Shown in pieces: positions 36,106 to 48,100 of a DNA stretch of 64,000 nt. How positions within the stretch are numbered: the first letter of the stretch is position 1; each line of letters opens with the position of its first letter. This DNA comes from Apoderus coryli (Eukaryota; Arthropoda; Insecta; Coleoptera; Attelabidae). A program made the position numbers and the translations under genes. A model generated the notes under the pieces. It ran no database searches and had not been told where the DNA came from. It saw only the letters and a program-made list of their open reading frames with translations. The stretch covers positions 15,562,001-15,626,000 of the forward strand of contig OU452204.1 of the NCBI GenBank assembly GCA_911728435.2, given 5' to 3'.

Positions 36106-36309
36106 TATATAATATTACAGTTTTGGTTTTATCCTCTTCCTTCATTAATTGATTTAGATGCTATATCTGTCTCAAAAGTAGTCATTTTATGAGAACCCTG
36201 AACTGTTTTGGTAAATATTAATACAGAGTGTACAAATTATCACATCAAACCTGAAAATGAGAAAACTGTCAAAAGGCAATATTTTTAAATAGAAACCCCA
36301 ATATTTTAT

Positions 36310-37290
36310 ACTTTAATAATAATAATAATTGCTTTATTGCTCAACAGAAAATCCATTTACAGAGCAATCTTACAAAATTACTTAATCTTAATAATAACAA
36401 TACAAATAAACCGAAATAGAAAGAAAGAAACATCATACATTCAACTTAAATGTTCATTCAAAACACCCAAAACAATACTTAAGTGACCAAAAAAATAGCA
36501 CTCTCATCGCTTATAAAGTTATGTCTGATACATTGTGTAGACAGGCGACTTCATCAACAAATTGGTCCTAGGTCGGTCGTTATAAAATAAATTAGAAGAT
36601 CTCGATTTTTGCTTTGGTACCAAAAAATAGAACTTTTGCAAGAGTTCAGCGCAATCAATCTTACTATGCAATATATTAAAAAGGAATTCTACTGCATGAA
36701 TTTTTCGTCTTAATTCTAAACTTTGTATTTGACATCTTGTTAACAAGATGTCATATTCTATGCCTCTTTCTGGATATGATCCATCAGTTTTGAAACATAA
36801 GTATTTTATGAACTTACCCTGAACTTTCGCAACAGAAACATTGTAACAGTTATAATATGGAAACCATATTAAAGAGCAGTATTCCAGCTTGGACCTGACA
36901 TAAGCATAGTATAAGGTTTTTATTGTACCCATATTCTCAAAAGATCTGGAATTTCTCACAATGTAGCCATAAGAACTAGATGCACTCAGAATTATGTTAT
37001 TTATATTATCAAAGGTCACACCAAGATGCTTAATGGACTCAGGACGATTTAAAATCGTCTCACCAATCGTATACTCGAAATGAATGGCTGATTTTTTCTG
37101 GTATATGACATAACTTTACACTTGGAAGAGTTCAAGTTCAGTTTGTTTTCCTCACACCAGCATTGAACCAAATCCATATCACGCTGCAAACGATTACAAT
37201 CGTCAAGATTATTAACGGAATTAAATATTTTCATATCGTCCGCAAAGAGCATTCTCTGACAATTCAGTAGTCCGGCTACTATTAATATTA
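36310..37290 (-). mobile_element. LINE (CR1-like) RT C-terminal half with 3' tail
   Basis: From 37252 down, the minus strand encodes MLFADDMKIFNSVNN, WCEENKLNLNSSKCKVMSY, then (37019-36519) MTFDNINNIILSASSSYGYI and RSKLEYCSLIWFPYYNCY. It ends in the AAT-repeat tail at about 36310. Only one frame change is needed. 5'-truncated just upstream of the FADD box. Confidence 0.8.
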
Positions 37291-37334
37291 TTAAGGAATA
37301 AAAATAAGGGTAAATTTGTATATGGTTGTATATT

Positions 37335-38345
37335 AATTAATTATTCTTTATTTGCCACAAAAAGAAACAAATACAATAATAAACATTTAAAAAGTTGACA
37401 AATATAAATAAATAAACATGGTGCATAAATAAATTACCTCATTCATATTACTGCTTACATCTTGAAGCCACCACAGAAGTACATCTACTAGTGCGTGGTA
37501 TTCTCTTCAAGATGCAAACAAGACGATCCTTTTTATCATTACAAAAGCAAACATCTATGACATTTGCACTAAAGAGAACAATCAGAAATTAAAATATAAC
37601 GAGACCAAAACTGTTAAACATATATGTAACATAAATTATACCTGCCGTAATATATACCAATAACAACAATATTGAGACAACTAGCAGTGTCCAAAGCTCA
37701 GCAATCTATAAATCTCTTGCCTAGGAGTACTAGAGAACCACAACCTTCGTTTGAACAAATAAATAGAATTCTCCCTCTTTATTGTATTAGGTAGGTCTAT
37801 AAAAAATCTTGGTGCCAGGAAGTAATATGCTCTTTGACCAATTGTCTTTTGTGACCATGCAGTGTTTATCTCACTTCTAGATTTGTATCGGGTGTGATAA
37901 CTATGCATGATTGGATTAAGAGAAGACTTGTTTCCATACTGATAAATCAGCATTCTATAACAGAAAAGTTGGCGGATGTCGCATACAGACCCTTTGTCAG
38001 AATAAACATATATTGTGTGGGATACCGTCTGGGTTTGTTACTCAGAATTTTTAAAAATAATTTTTGCAACGTCTCTCAACTTTTTAAATGCGTGTTATAA
38101 ATAAACCTTCCCAACCTGTTATGCCATAAATTAAGTGACTCTCAACCAAAGCATGATATACTATTTTTAATTGTTTAGTATTTAATATATTAATATAATA
38201 TGTATCAACTGCCTGAATTTAAACAATATAAATCTTAATTTTTTTGTAACCATGGCTATATGTACATTCCACTTTAACTGGTCATCAAGCTCCACCCCTA
38301 AATAGCGGCCAGATCTTTTAGGGTCTATATTCTGCAAGTTGTGCA
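37335..38345 (-). mobile_element. Second LINE RT C-terminal half, same orientation
   Basis: The minus strand reads SGRYLGVELDDQLKWNVHIA near 38310-38250. The frame 37953-37681 follows with NPIMHSYHTRYKSRSEINT and GQRAYYFLAPRFFIDLP. The 3' tail is near 37335. It is immediately upstream of another truncated LINE (36310-37290), so the two are independent insertions. Confidence 0.65.
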
Positions 38346-38584
38346 GTTTTGCTGTTTCAAGCTCAAAAAATTAAAAGTTAGTTTTATGTTTAAATACATA
38401 TAGGCAATAAAAATCAAAAACTAAATTATACCTACACATGAAAATTATTTATTATTTATGGACAATGTGATAAAGTAATATAAAGAACATGTGACACATT
38501 TGCCAATCGCTTTCCGCAGAATCGGAAACCATCACAATATCAAAATTATTGAAAATTTTAAGAAGTTTGATATTTACTTATGAA

Positions 38585-39092
38585 CTTTTTTTATCCCACT
38601 ATTATTGTTACGCTCTTAATATTCCTGCTGGGTTTTACTTCGTTAGAGTTGACTCCTTGGACTCCGGTACCGCCAGCAACTGTAGTTATCTGCTTCGCGA
38701 GTCAGTGGCTTTGCATGTGTTTCTGCCATTGCAAAGACCTTCTGGACCCTCGACCTTATATCTCCAGGAGGTCAAGTTTAAGGTCCCTCCGGATCTGTGG
38801 GTTCGACACAAACCATGGTGTACCCACTGCCATCCTTCTGGCCGCGTTTTCCGGCTTCCAATCGCTCCAGGTAGGATGACACCGTCTATTCCCATGGACT
38901 GGATCTTATCAGTTGGATTTAGGGAGTTTTGTAAATTTATTAAAAATATTGGTTTTGTTCTCGCATTCAAGTATCTTTTGTTGCTTTTTTTATCCCACTA
39001 TTATTGTTACGCTCTTAAAATTGTATATGAATAAGATATTACAGTTCCAGGCGGTACCGGAGTCAATTTTGACGAAGTAAAACCCAGCATCA
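38585..39092. repeat. Composite of direct and inverted repeats
   Basis: A 35-bp direct repeat (CTTTTTTTATCCCACTATTA...) occurs at 38585-38619 and 38984-39018. Just inside and outside it are inverted arms 38627-38674 and 39051-39088, which share GCTGGGTTTTACTTCGT and GACTCCGGTACCGCC (as complement). The middle is GC-richer than its surroundings and open on both strands, but no domain was recognised. Confidence 0.75.
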
Positions 39093-39202
39093 AGACAGGA
39101 ATTGATTCCGTTTAACTCTCATTATGTCACAAAGTGTTTTCTACGCACAACCAACGAAGGAAAACAGCAACAGAGGACTACAAGTAGTTAAAGTCTACCA
39201 AA

Positions 39203-39290
39203 TTTCACCTCGTGTCGGCACGTTTGATATCTCTGTCTTAAAAGCAATTCGCGACACTTATAGTTATAGTATAGTATCTTATAGTATATA
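39203..39290 (+). repeat. Dispersed repeat, partner of 23081-23190
   Basis: It has CGTGTCGGCACGTTTGATA, GCAATTCG and TATAGTTATAGTATAGTATC in the same order as the reverse complement of 23081-23190. Confidence 0.7.
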
Positions 39291-39479
39291 TAGTAGCGGG
39301 CCAGAATGTGGCTGGGATTGCGACGAGTCGATGCCGTTTTTAGCGTCTACTGACCCTTCTTATCTATAGTTATTATTCGGTGACACTACCCTAGGAAGTG
39401 GTAAGCAACCCCCTGGGATTCTATCGAGATTTCTCTTCCTTGGTCAAACAAGAAAAAAATAGATCCAAGGCGCCACAGC

Positions 39480-39960
39480 ACTCATTAAACACTTTATGAT
39501 CGCGCCATACACCGGCGTTCTTACAAAATTGTTTGTTCTTGTTATTGAACAGAAAATGGCACCTCGGACAAAAGCTCAGAACAGTCTTGCGTAGCCTGAC
39601 ACAATTTGTAAATAAACTGTAGTAGGCTTATGTTTCTTCTATCGTCCAGAGACGATACTTGAAATCTGGATAGCAAAATGCAATGATCTATACCTCTCTA
39701 CATCTTATTGAAATTTTCTTCCAATATTTTCGATTTGTTTTTGATATTTTTTGTTGAATACAGGATTCTATACAATACTGGCGTACTCAAGTCTTGATCT
39801 ACCAAGACTAAGAAATAACATCTTGTGTGTTTGTATTATGTTTTGTAGATGCTTATAGAGTTGCGAATGATAAAGCCAAGAGTTTTAGTGGCTGAATTGG
39901 TTAGTTATATCATTGATATGCACAACAAAAAACAAAAAGAAGCTTACTATTATATTTCAC
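39480..39960 (-). mobile_element. LINE RT C-terminal fragment
   Basis: The minus strand gives SATKTLGFIIRNS and, after a shift, SRLEYASIVXNPVYST near 39800-39760. This is the RSKLEYASxVWNP block of CR1-like RT. Heavily decayed. Confidence 0.6.
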
Positions 39961-40718
39961 AGGTCTCCAATACACCATTGACTTTATAATTGAATAAAAC
40001 TTTATTTACTTTCGGAGTTCCTGTCAATACATTACACTTGTTTTAAGTTATTTCTGCTGTACGATATTGAAAATAACTCATTTTGAATATTGTGACAATT
40101 CTCAATCGATTCAATACTGCGGAAAATTTTGAGATTGTCACAGCAAGTAGTAGTTTTCCATTACTAAATTCCAGTAATGTGAACAGGTTCTTATCCTAAA
40201 TATATACGTAGAAAATCCAGAAATCGCACTTGCTGGGATATTCAACACAATTCTTTAGGCATATAAAATTTACTACTTTTGAATACAATTATTGTTGGTT
40301 CAAAACGGTATATTTTACATCAGTGCAGTAGTTTAATATACATTAAAAATTTATGATTCTCCGGCTAAAATTTCACTATAATTTATAATGTTCATACATG
40401 TACATGCATTTCCATTGTGTACTTAATCAGAAAAAGTCATGCAAGATACCGTTACTACCCTGTGTTATAAACCGAAGCGTTTTGTTCAAACCAACCCCTT
40501 TCTGTACAACAATAACAGCAAACACGAAAACAAATATTCTGTGCATTGTTTACCACACGCTCTTTTCCTATACACTGCGAACATGTTTTAGAAAAGATAT
40601 TTAATACCGACACAATCTATATTTTACTGTATTTATAATAAATATTTTCTACAGTATCACACACACTTCATTTTTCGCCGTTTCAGTGAGAATTACTATA
40701 AAAACAGTTAAATTAAAC

Positions 40719-42040
40719 ATGATCTATTTCGGTCTCTCTCTTCCCTGTGTGCGGCAGTTGACACCCTTGCCAGTGCTTGTGTCCTCTGACACACCAATAG
40801 CATTTTTACAGATATTATTTTTAATCTAGTAACACCTCCTCGTTTTTCAATAACTGCCCTATATTTGATTTTTGTGGTTACAAACAAATGCACAAAATTA
40901 AAAAAAGGCTTATTTGCATTCACAATGAATAAAAACTAAAATATTTTCCTTCGTTATTTGGAAACTAGCTTTTCTATAATACTGGTACACTTATTGTCTA
41001 CCTATACAGAGATAAAAAATAATACAAAACATACCTTAGAATGTATACACTAGACATTTAAAAAATAAACAAACAAAGAAAACCCCAACAACATCTATAA
41101 AACATGCAAATATTTCAGTCCAGTTTAAAACATGTTGTCCAGAAAATTCGAGAGTATTCTAAACGCACTGTACCGAAAAGTACATTTGACGTTTCAGCTC
41201 AAGCTTTTGTGGAGAACATTCCACACAAAAGCAGATTCTACACAGAACGCATTTTCCATAAAATGAAAAGTTAACTACATTGTTGAAGTGAAAATATGTT
41301 TTCTGAAATGGACCACATATTATAATTCGCTGCAAAATGTGTTTTCCATTACGATAAATAATTATCTTCTCAAATACTGAAAAGAACGAGGCAGGATATC
41401 AAACCCTGCTCATTCCCCTACGTCAGCATTAAAGGATGATTTCCTCCCTATAATTTTGTATTCATAAACAGAGAAGTTTTATTATTGCAAAGTAATCGGA
41501 ATTGATACTATAGTTATTGCGTGCTGCTTAATTAAATCCCAGCATTCCAAATGCCTTATGAGTGATGTTAGTAATGTGAGGAGCGGATGACAGGGAATTA
41601 TCAACCAGTACACCAAAGGTCTCTGACTGTGTCAACAGAAGTCAATTAAAGGCCATCAATATTGTAATTATGATTTATAGGCATCCTTGATATATTAAGA
41701 TTTATCGTATACTCTTATTTTTTATTAAACCTATGCTGCATCTAGCGTGCTTCTTACGCTTTTTTTTTAAATCGCAGGATTCGTATGCTATGCTTAGTGC
41801 AATTAAACGCTGGCAACTATATATTTACGAGTATATGAAGGGCGACGGCCGGCTGTCAAGTGGTCGTATCTCATTGTATATTGTTTATATGCCGGAGTGG
41901 CATTGTTGCTGAATTATAGATTCTGCATAAGAACATGTATAATAAAAGGCTCTTGCTGGGACAGAGGACACAAGCACTGGCAAGGGTGTCAAATGCCGTG
42001 CACAGCGAACGGAGAGACCAAAATAAATAATGTATTACAA
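40719..42040. repeat. LTR-like unit and its inverted partial copy, 1.3 kb apart
   Basis: Arms 40719-40788 and 41962-42032 are about 70-bp inverted matches sharing GACACAAGCACTGGCAAGGG. Around the right arm, 41854-42040 looks like an LTR: TGTCAAGTGG start, AATAAAAGGC (TATA-like) at 41941, then the conserved transcript-start side. No internal retrovirus-like coding region is between them. A LINE scrap (41470-41700, minus) lies inside. Confidence 0.6.
41470..41700 (-). mobile_element. LINE RT scrap
   Basis: The minus strand reads TFGVLVDNSLSSAPHITNIT then HKAFGMLGF, a clear copy of the LGVLxDxxLSFxxHI block of LINE reverse transcriptases. Confidence 0.6.
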
Positions 42041-42859
42041 GAATAAAGAAGAGGAAAATATATGTACATTATGGATGATAGTTATAGTATATTATACCAT
42101 GAAGCCTGCTTCAGACAAAAGTACAGTTTTATGGTAAAGCTGTGTTTACCTCAGGTTGAAAATTGTATACGTTAATTTATCGATTAAATTTTATACAGAG
42201 AAAAATAATTATACAATAAAATTAAATTAAATTCATTTTACTGACTATATGAAGTGTTGCGTTGACGGTACAGAATAATGTTCATCACAAAAAAGCGCTT
42301 GATTTAAAACCAATTTCCGTGTTTTGGTAACAAATAAAAATGAAAAAAGATATGAATTTATATATATATATACATATGAATAACCCGGCATAGCTATAAA
42401 ACTGATCCCAAATATCTTTCAGAGTTTCAATAAGTTTCGTCTATGTTTAACAATAAATAGACAACCAAAACACCAAAAGCACCTATGTTTGTTTGAACAT
42501 TTTCACACAAAAGGGATAGATATGTGTGATATAGAGGATACATTGCATATTATGCATCTAATACAGTAAAATTGCTTTTCCTGTTTTCCATACCGTATGG
42601 ATAAAACTTTTTATTACAGTGACGTGCACGTTACATGAAACCGGATTTCCACTTTAATTTGGCCGTAAAATGCCGTAGGAAAACATTAAGCCGTCTTATA
42701 TCAACAAAGGATTAGGTTGTTTAGCGTGTGCCAAAAATGTATACTGCTGTTACACCATGAACGGGGAATCACAAGTCAAAATGCATAGTGACGCGTAGTT
42801 GTAACTTGAATCGGATAAGTGGGTCGGCACATTTGAGTAGTAAAATGAACCTTGAGATT
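42041..42859. other. Stretch without a recognised feature
   Basis: AT-rich sequence with a short TATATA run at about 42360. No exon, transposon protein or tandem repeat was recognised. Confidence 0.4.
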
Positions 42860-44790
42860 TTTTTTAGATTGTTTTATCGGAGTCGTTTAGGCGGTTTGGC
42901 CTCCCCTCACTTTGGCCTGCAAAAGATCTTTTGTGAATGACTCTAATCCATGAATTGCCCAGCTGTCCCACACTTTTCATAAAGTTGATGATTTCTCTGG
43001 GGGCTAAATTCCTTGCCTCGTCGGGTGTTAAGGTCACTCCTCCAAGGTGTTTTAGCCTTTTGCAGAAAAGTGCCATGCATTCACAGAGCACGTGTTCTGT
43101 TGTCTCTGTTGCGTCTTCGCAAAACCGACAAGTGTCGTCCTCGGTTAGGCCCATCTTCCGGGCCGCAGAACGGAGCGTTTGCGCCCTCTTTTGCAAGTTG
43201 GTCCGCCGCTTCGTTCCCCTCTATGCCTTCATGTCCTGGCACCCATGTCAGCTGCTAGCTAGCTTTGACGTGAAGGTGTAAGACCTCAGTGCTTTTAACG
43301 CAGCTTGACTGTCTGACATAATATTGATCTGCCGTTCCAGGATGCCTCTCTGCATGCATTCTTGAGCACAATGGAATATAGTCCCGAGAGATTCAGAGAG
43401 CCTGCAATTAGGCCCGTATACTCCCATGCCTGTGTTCCCTTCTATTCCTTTTGAACCGTCCGTATACCAGACGAATGTGTTTTCTGGGAATCGTGGTTCC
43501 CCATTGAGCCATTTTTGACGGTGTGCAATGACCACTTCAAATGGGATTTCAAAATCATGTTTGTGTGGCAAAGCGTCCGACGGTTTTCTTATAATCCAAA
43601 GGTATTAGATTCAGGAATCCCATGTGTCCCTCTAGATCGCCAGATTTGTATTCCATTACCTGTACCAGTTTCAGAGCGCTAATTGCTGCCTCTTTTTTGA
43701 TTAGGACAGGCAAAGGTATTAGATGCAGCAACGTTTCCATCGCTGCTGTGGGGCAAGTTCGCATTGCCCCTGTTATTCCTAAACATGCAAGCCGTTACTT
43801 TTGAAGACGGCATTGTGTATGCTTAATATTAACTTTGGGCCACCATACTAATGAGGCGTATGTAACCATGGGTTTGATGACTGTTTGGTACACCCAGTAT
43901 GTGAGCTTTGGCTTTAGCCCCCGAGTCCTACCGAGTAGCCTGTGACACGTCCATATGGCCGCTGTGGCTTTCGATATGGTTTTCTCTATATGCTGATTCC
44001 AGATTAGTCTTTTATCCAGGGTTACTCCCATGTATTTGACTTTATCCGAAAAGCAAATTTGCTCACCGCTGAGAGTGGGGTTAATAATGTCCACCTTTCT
44101 CTTTCTCGTGACTGGTACCAACACTGTTTTTTTCGGATTTATATTCAATCCCTCAGCGTCGCACCAGTTTTTAATTTTGTGTAATGCAATTTGCATGCGG
44201 TTGGATATAACTGATGTGTGTTTTCCCTTAACTGTGAGAACAATGTCGTCGGCGTAGCTTTGCAGAGTAAAGCCTGCCCTATCCATTTTTGAAATGAGAT
44301 GTTCCAGCACTAGTGACCATAGAAGAGGGGACAATACACCGCCTTGTGGGCATCCCCTAGCCGCTGTCACTGTTACAGACACTTCTCCTATTTCAGCCGT
44401 AATGACACGGTCTTTCAAAATTGCCTGAATCTATTTCACCAGTGAGGAGTCGACACTCCTCTCTTCTAGTGCTCTACTGATGGATTCATGTGAGGTATTG
44501 TTAAAAGCACTCTCTATATCGATAAAGGCACATAAGGATACTTCTTTTGCCTCAAATGACTTCTCGATGTCTTTTACTAAGCAGTGCAGGGCATTAATCG
44601 TAGATTTTCCTGCTTGGTAGGCGATTTGCCTTTTGTGAAGCGGTTTCCTATTTAAAGTTTCGCTTCTTAGGTATTCTTCTATTATATTTTCCATAGTTAA
44701 CCTTGAGATTAGGAGTACCGAAATGCTGAAGTACGAAATTTTTATAGGTGGAATGAATGATAAAAAAACTGGCAGCGCCTCTAACATAAG
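42860..44790 (-). mobile_element. I-group LINE: RT plus RNase H, 5'-truncated
   Basis: Read down the minus strand: 44787-44431 has RT fingers (HKRQIAYQAGKSTINALH, SLCAFIDIESAFNN). 44418-43795 has RGCPQGGVLSPLLWSLVLEH and LQSYADDIVL with both catalytic Asp. 43764-43555 is the RT C-terminus. 43571-43248 has the RNase H start WYTDGSKG and IMSDSQAALKAL. 43196-42864 has a CCHC-like DDTCRFCEDATETTEHVLCE. Frame changes join these blocks and a stop separates the first two. The RNase H domain places it in the I/Loa/R1-related LINE groups. Base composition is GC-richer than the surroundings, so it is a fairly recent insertion. Confidence 0.9.
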
Positions 44791-45004
44791 CGTTCCTGAT
44801 TTATACTTTGCAATCGCAATGTATTTTTGTCGAATTTATCGAAAGCTACAATTTTGCATAACATGTATCTAATGCATCTGTTAAACAGTAAAAGTTTCTG
44901 CAGAAATTCTTATCCGGGTATATGGCCTGGTCATGAAACCTAATAATACTCTCTGCGTATTCCTATCGAATGTTAGTCCATTCAAAAGGCCATAGGATGA
45001 CACA

Positions 45005-45100
45005 TGATCATTTGAAGGTTAGTACTAAATAAAAATCATATGGAAAAAATTCTAGTAACGCCATCTATGTGTCATCCAGCGGACTTATTGAATGACCTAA
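45005..45100 (-). mobile_element. Mariner 5' end, same family as 5016-5582
   Basis: The block TTGAAGGTTAGTACTAAATA ... CATCTATGTGTCATCCAGC parallels 5497-5575. On the minus strand it starts TTAGGTCATTCAATAAGTCC, an irritans-mariner-like terminal repeat. The rest of the element is missing. Confidence 0.6.
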
Positions 45101-45608
45101 TATTCCTACTAATATCTAGCTAATCATTAAAACAAATACTATCAAACTTTACTAATAACATTTTAGCAGCAAAGCAGATCCTTATTATCTATAATCTAAC
45201 CGTATTATCTTCCTGAGAGTAGAACAGATATTGTTTTAATTGTCTATTGAAAGCGTGACCGCGTATCACGTAAGCATCCTTAAGTTGTTTTAAATTATCA
45301 TAATTCAAAATTTATTTCATTTAAAAATAACTGCTTTAAGGGAAAATCCAACTCTATTTTAAAATGCTTATACAATTTTTATAGAAAATTAGTGACAGAC
45401 AACAATAGAGTACTTATACCTTTTTAAGGATACCGTTTTTTGATTTTAGGTAAGGAGAGAGGTGAGAATGTCCCAATGTTAATAATAATAGTCTCTAAAT
45501 ATCCTGAACCTAAGAAAATAGATTGGACATAATATGAAGTTTCTATTTATTGGCAAGCAAACGTACAAAACTCAAATATACTGAAAGAAAATAATTTAAG
45601 TATTTATT

Positions 45609-46043
45609 TTGATGGTTAGAATTCAAAATGGAGGATTCTATATTCTACAACCACCTATGGAACAAACTGACAACCAGAATCCTGACCCTTTTCTTTTACC
45701 TTCTATAAGAAGCACAAAAAAACTTAGAAATAGTACTAACTCCGATATACAAGTCCTCTTATCCCTTGCAAAAAATTATATCCAATCAAAATCGTTTGTT
45801 TTAACCTATGATCAATTAGTTGACCTTTTTGAAAATACGTATGGATCCACGGATCCTGTGAGTATTGTAAGAAAATGTACAAACCATTTGGAAGCTGTCA
45901 CCGAAATGTTGCACGCGGTGTACCCTTACCTAACAGAAAGATCCATTAAATCCCGTCTAACGAAACTCAGAAAAAAGATTCTAATAGCACTGGACATCGA
46001 AACTACAGACCTCGAAAGTGATGCCTCCTTACAAGGGCACTAA
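45609..46043 (+). mobile_element. LINE ORF1-like small protein (144 aa)
   Basis: The frame encodes an intact 144-residue protein. It contains DIQVLLSLAKNYIQSKSF, LFENTYGSTDPVSIVRKC and LHAVYPYLTERSIKSRLTKL. This is the small basic protein found ahead of the endonuclease in several insect I/Loa-type LINEs. About 60 bases past its stop, an endonuclease start follows in another frame (46090-46200). Its function is unknown; nucleic-acid binding is an inference from its place and basic C-terminus. Confidence 0.6.
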
Positions 46044-46270
46044 AAATAATAACCTAAGTTAACCAAATCCAATTCATGTCCACTCAATTCGAATCAATCC
46101 GTCAATGGAACATGAATGGATACTATACACCATTGGAAATGCTACAACTCTAATCTACTTACAAGAAACTCATTTGGAAGAATCAAAACACCACTTAAAA
46201 TAAATTTAAGCTATCTTTATACTAGTGAATATCATAATGTCAACTCGCGTAAACAACTTCTATTGTGTAA
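46044..46270 (+). mobile_element. Start of LINE apurinic-like endonuclease, truncated
   Basis: Frames read IRQWNMNGYYT and LIYLQETHLEES. These are the first two conserved blocks of the LINE APE endonuclease (QWNxxG and LQETH). The rest of the protein is absent. With 45609-46043 it represents the 5' end of an I-type LINE whose body is missing. Confidence 0.6.
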
Positions 46271-46900
46271 AATAATTGTACCACCTGCTAATAACCCACA
46301 GGGTTGATGCAGTTCTTAAATACAATATATTCTACAAATGACGATTTGTATTACGAGTTATAGCAATTTCTTATTGTAGACCCCAAGAGTGATAGCGGTA
46401 ATCGAGATTATCTATGTGTAAGTTGTGATTTCTATATCTACATTTGTTTTTCTATATGAGAAAATATGTAGGCATAGGTACCGCAAATACATAATCTTAG
46501 ATCCAGATTTAGATTGTAACGCAACCTACCTAAATATTTAATTTAATAGTCAAGCTGTTATAACCATAGATTTATTTGGAAAATTTATTTATGTAGAGAT
46601 TTATTGAAAAGAAAATTATTAAATCACAGTGAGAAAAACACGATAAATTAGAATTATATGTGAATAGAAAACTTAAAAAAAATGTTAAATTTAAAATCTT
46701 ATGAGAAAGTCTGTTAGTATAAATACAAAACCACAGTTACTAGGTACATATAAATCATAAACTCAATTTTTGAACTATACGTTTTGGGTTGCACCATGCG
46801 CGACGTTAACGTCACAGGTGGATCTTTCATTCGTTCGTGCTATAACAATGGCAATGTAGTGTATTTTCAGAAATAAAAGTAACATTGTTTGATTATAATT
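46271..46900. other. Stretch without a recognised feature
   Basis: AT-rich; no supported gene or repeat. TGCGCGACGTTAACGTCAC near 46798 contains a small palindrome only. Confidence 0.4.
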
Positions 46901-46903
46901 TAT

Positions 46904-47190
46904 TTATTTTAATTATTTATTTATTTCTCACAAACACAATCATACAATTGTAATTACATGTAAGAATAGAACACAAAAAATGGCAAAATAACAGAATATA
47001 ATATATATATATAATGTAACAACACAGCCACAATGCAATAATTGCTTAGATACAACAAAAAGAAAAACAAAACTAACTCCTATTATAGGAATACAATGCA
47101 TTAAAATGCGGACATATTTCACGTATAGCGGTATATGAACCAACATTAGATCCAGAAAATGTCTATTTGCTTTTGTTACTAATAATTCAA
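46904..47190 (-). mobile_element. LINE 3' tail
   Basis: The plus strand starts with repeated TTATTTATTTATTTC and continues ACAAACACAATCATACAATTG, the layout of a minus-oriented LINE 3' end. No RT sequence was recognised. Confidence 0.35.
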
Positions 47191-48100
47191 TAGAAATAAA
47201 AATTCAAAATGTATCAAATTCATCATATCAAACAAACCCCGCCACTGTGTAAACTAGCTAACACCAAACGCAAACATATATCCAAACATAACCACACTTA
47301 CCCATGAAAAGTTAATTCTGGAAATAAACTATCCACTTTTCCACAAACTACACAACCACGAACCATAGTTATTCAATAAATATATAAAGTTTAAAAAAAC
47401 ACACACAAGAATATCACAAAAAAAAAGGAAAATACTTCAAAAAACGATTAAAAGCGCTAAAGAAATGAAGGTTTCTCAACTGCAACGTCGCAAATTATAA
47501 TTTCATTGATTACGCCGTATGCTGTCGTACAGGAAGCCTAAAGTTGTAAACGATGTTGCTGTATGCGATTGTATTTTTGTACAATTTAATCTTAAAATGA
47601 ACTAATTTATAACCTAAGTATAGTAATAATATTTTTTTATTAAGATCCTAGTTACAAATAATTTTTACATCGCTCATTTTTTATTTTTTGTGACAAAAAT
47701 TTAAAGATATTTCGAATACATTTGTAAGTCTGGCAATGCTTGTATTAGGATAAATAGAGGAAGGGACGATGTTTCCTAACCCTGAAAACGTAAACCATGT
47801 GGTCTCCTGTGTTATTAATGTCTTTGGTTGAAATAGAGTTAATATTTCCTAAGTTAACGCCTAAACTCTTGATCCTATCAATAGTTTTTTTCATAAAATC
47901 ATAAAATGGATGCATGGAAGATGGATGGAGAGCCATTGTTCTTATTTGCATACCCTGCATAAGTGTGTTTCACCACTGTGTCTTAATCCGAAATTATTTT
48001 TGTGACCCTCATCAAGGTAAATTACTATAAACTGAAATTCTACTACTAATTTTCTAAATTTAATAAATAAAAAATACAATATTTTAATTTACACATGAAT

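Noticed and set aside
38549..39034. 161-codon plus-strand and 94-codon minus-strand frames
   Set aside because: Both fall in the repeat composite at 38585-39092 and have no domain. Low stop density is explained by the GC-richer core.
47745..47960. 71-codon minus-strand frame near the sulfotransferase 3' end
   Set aside because: The composition looks protein-like (TIDRIKSLGVNLGNINSIST), but no domain, upstream exon or splice support was recognised, and it lies beyond the sulfotransferase stop.
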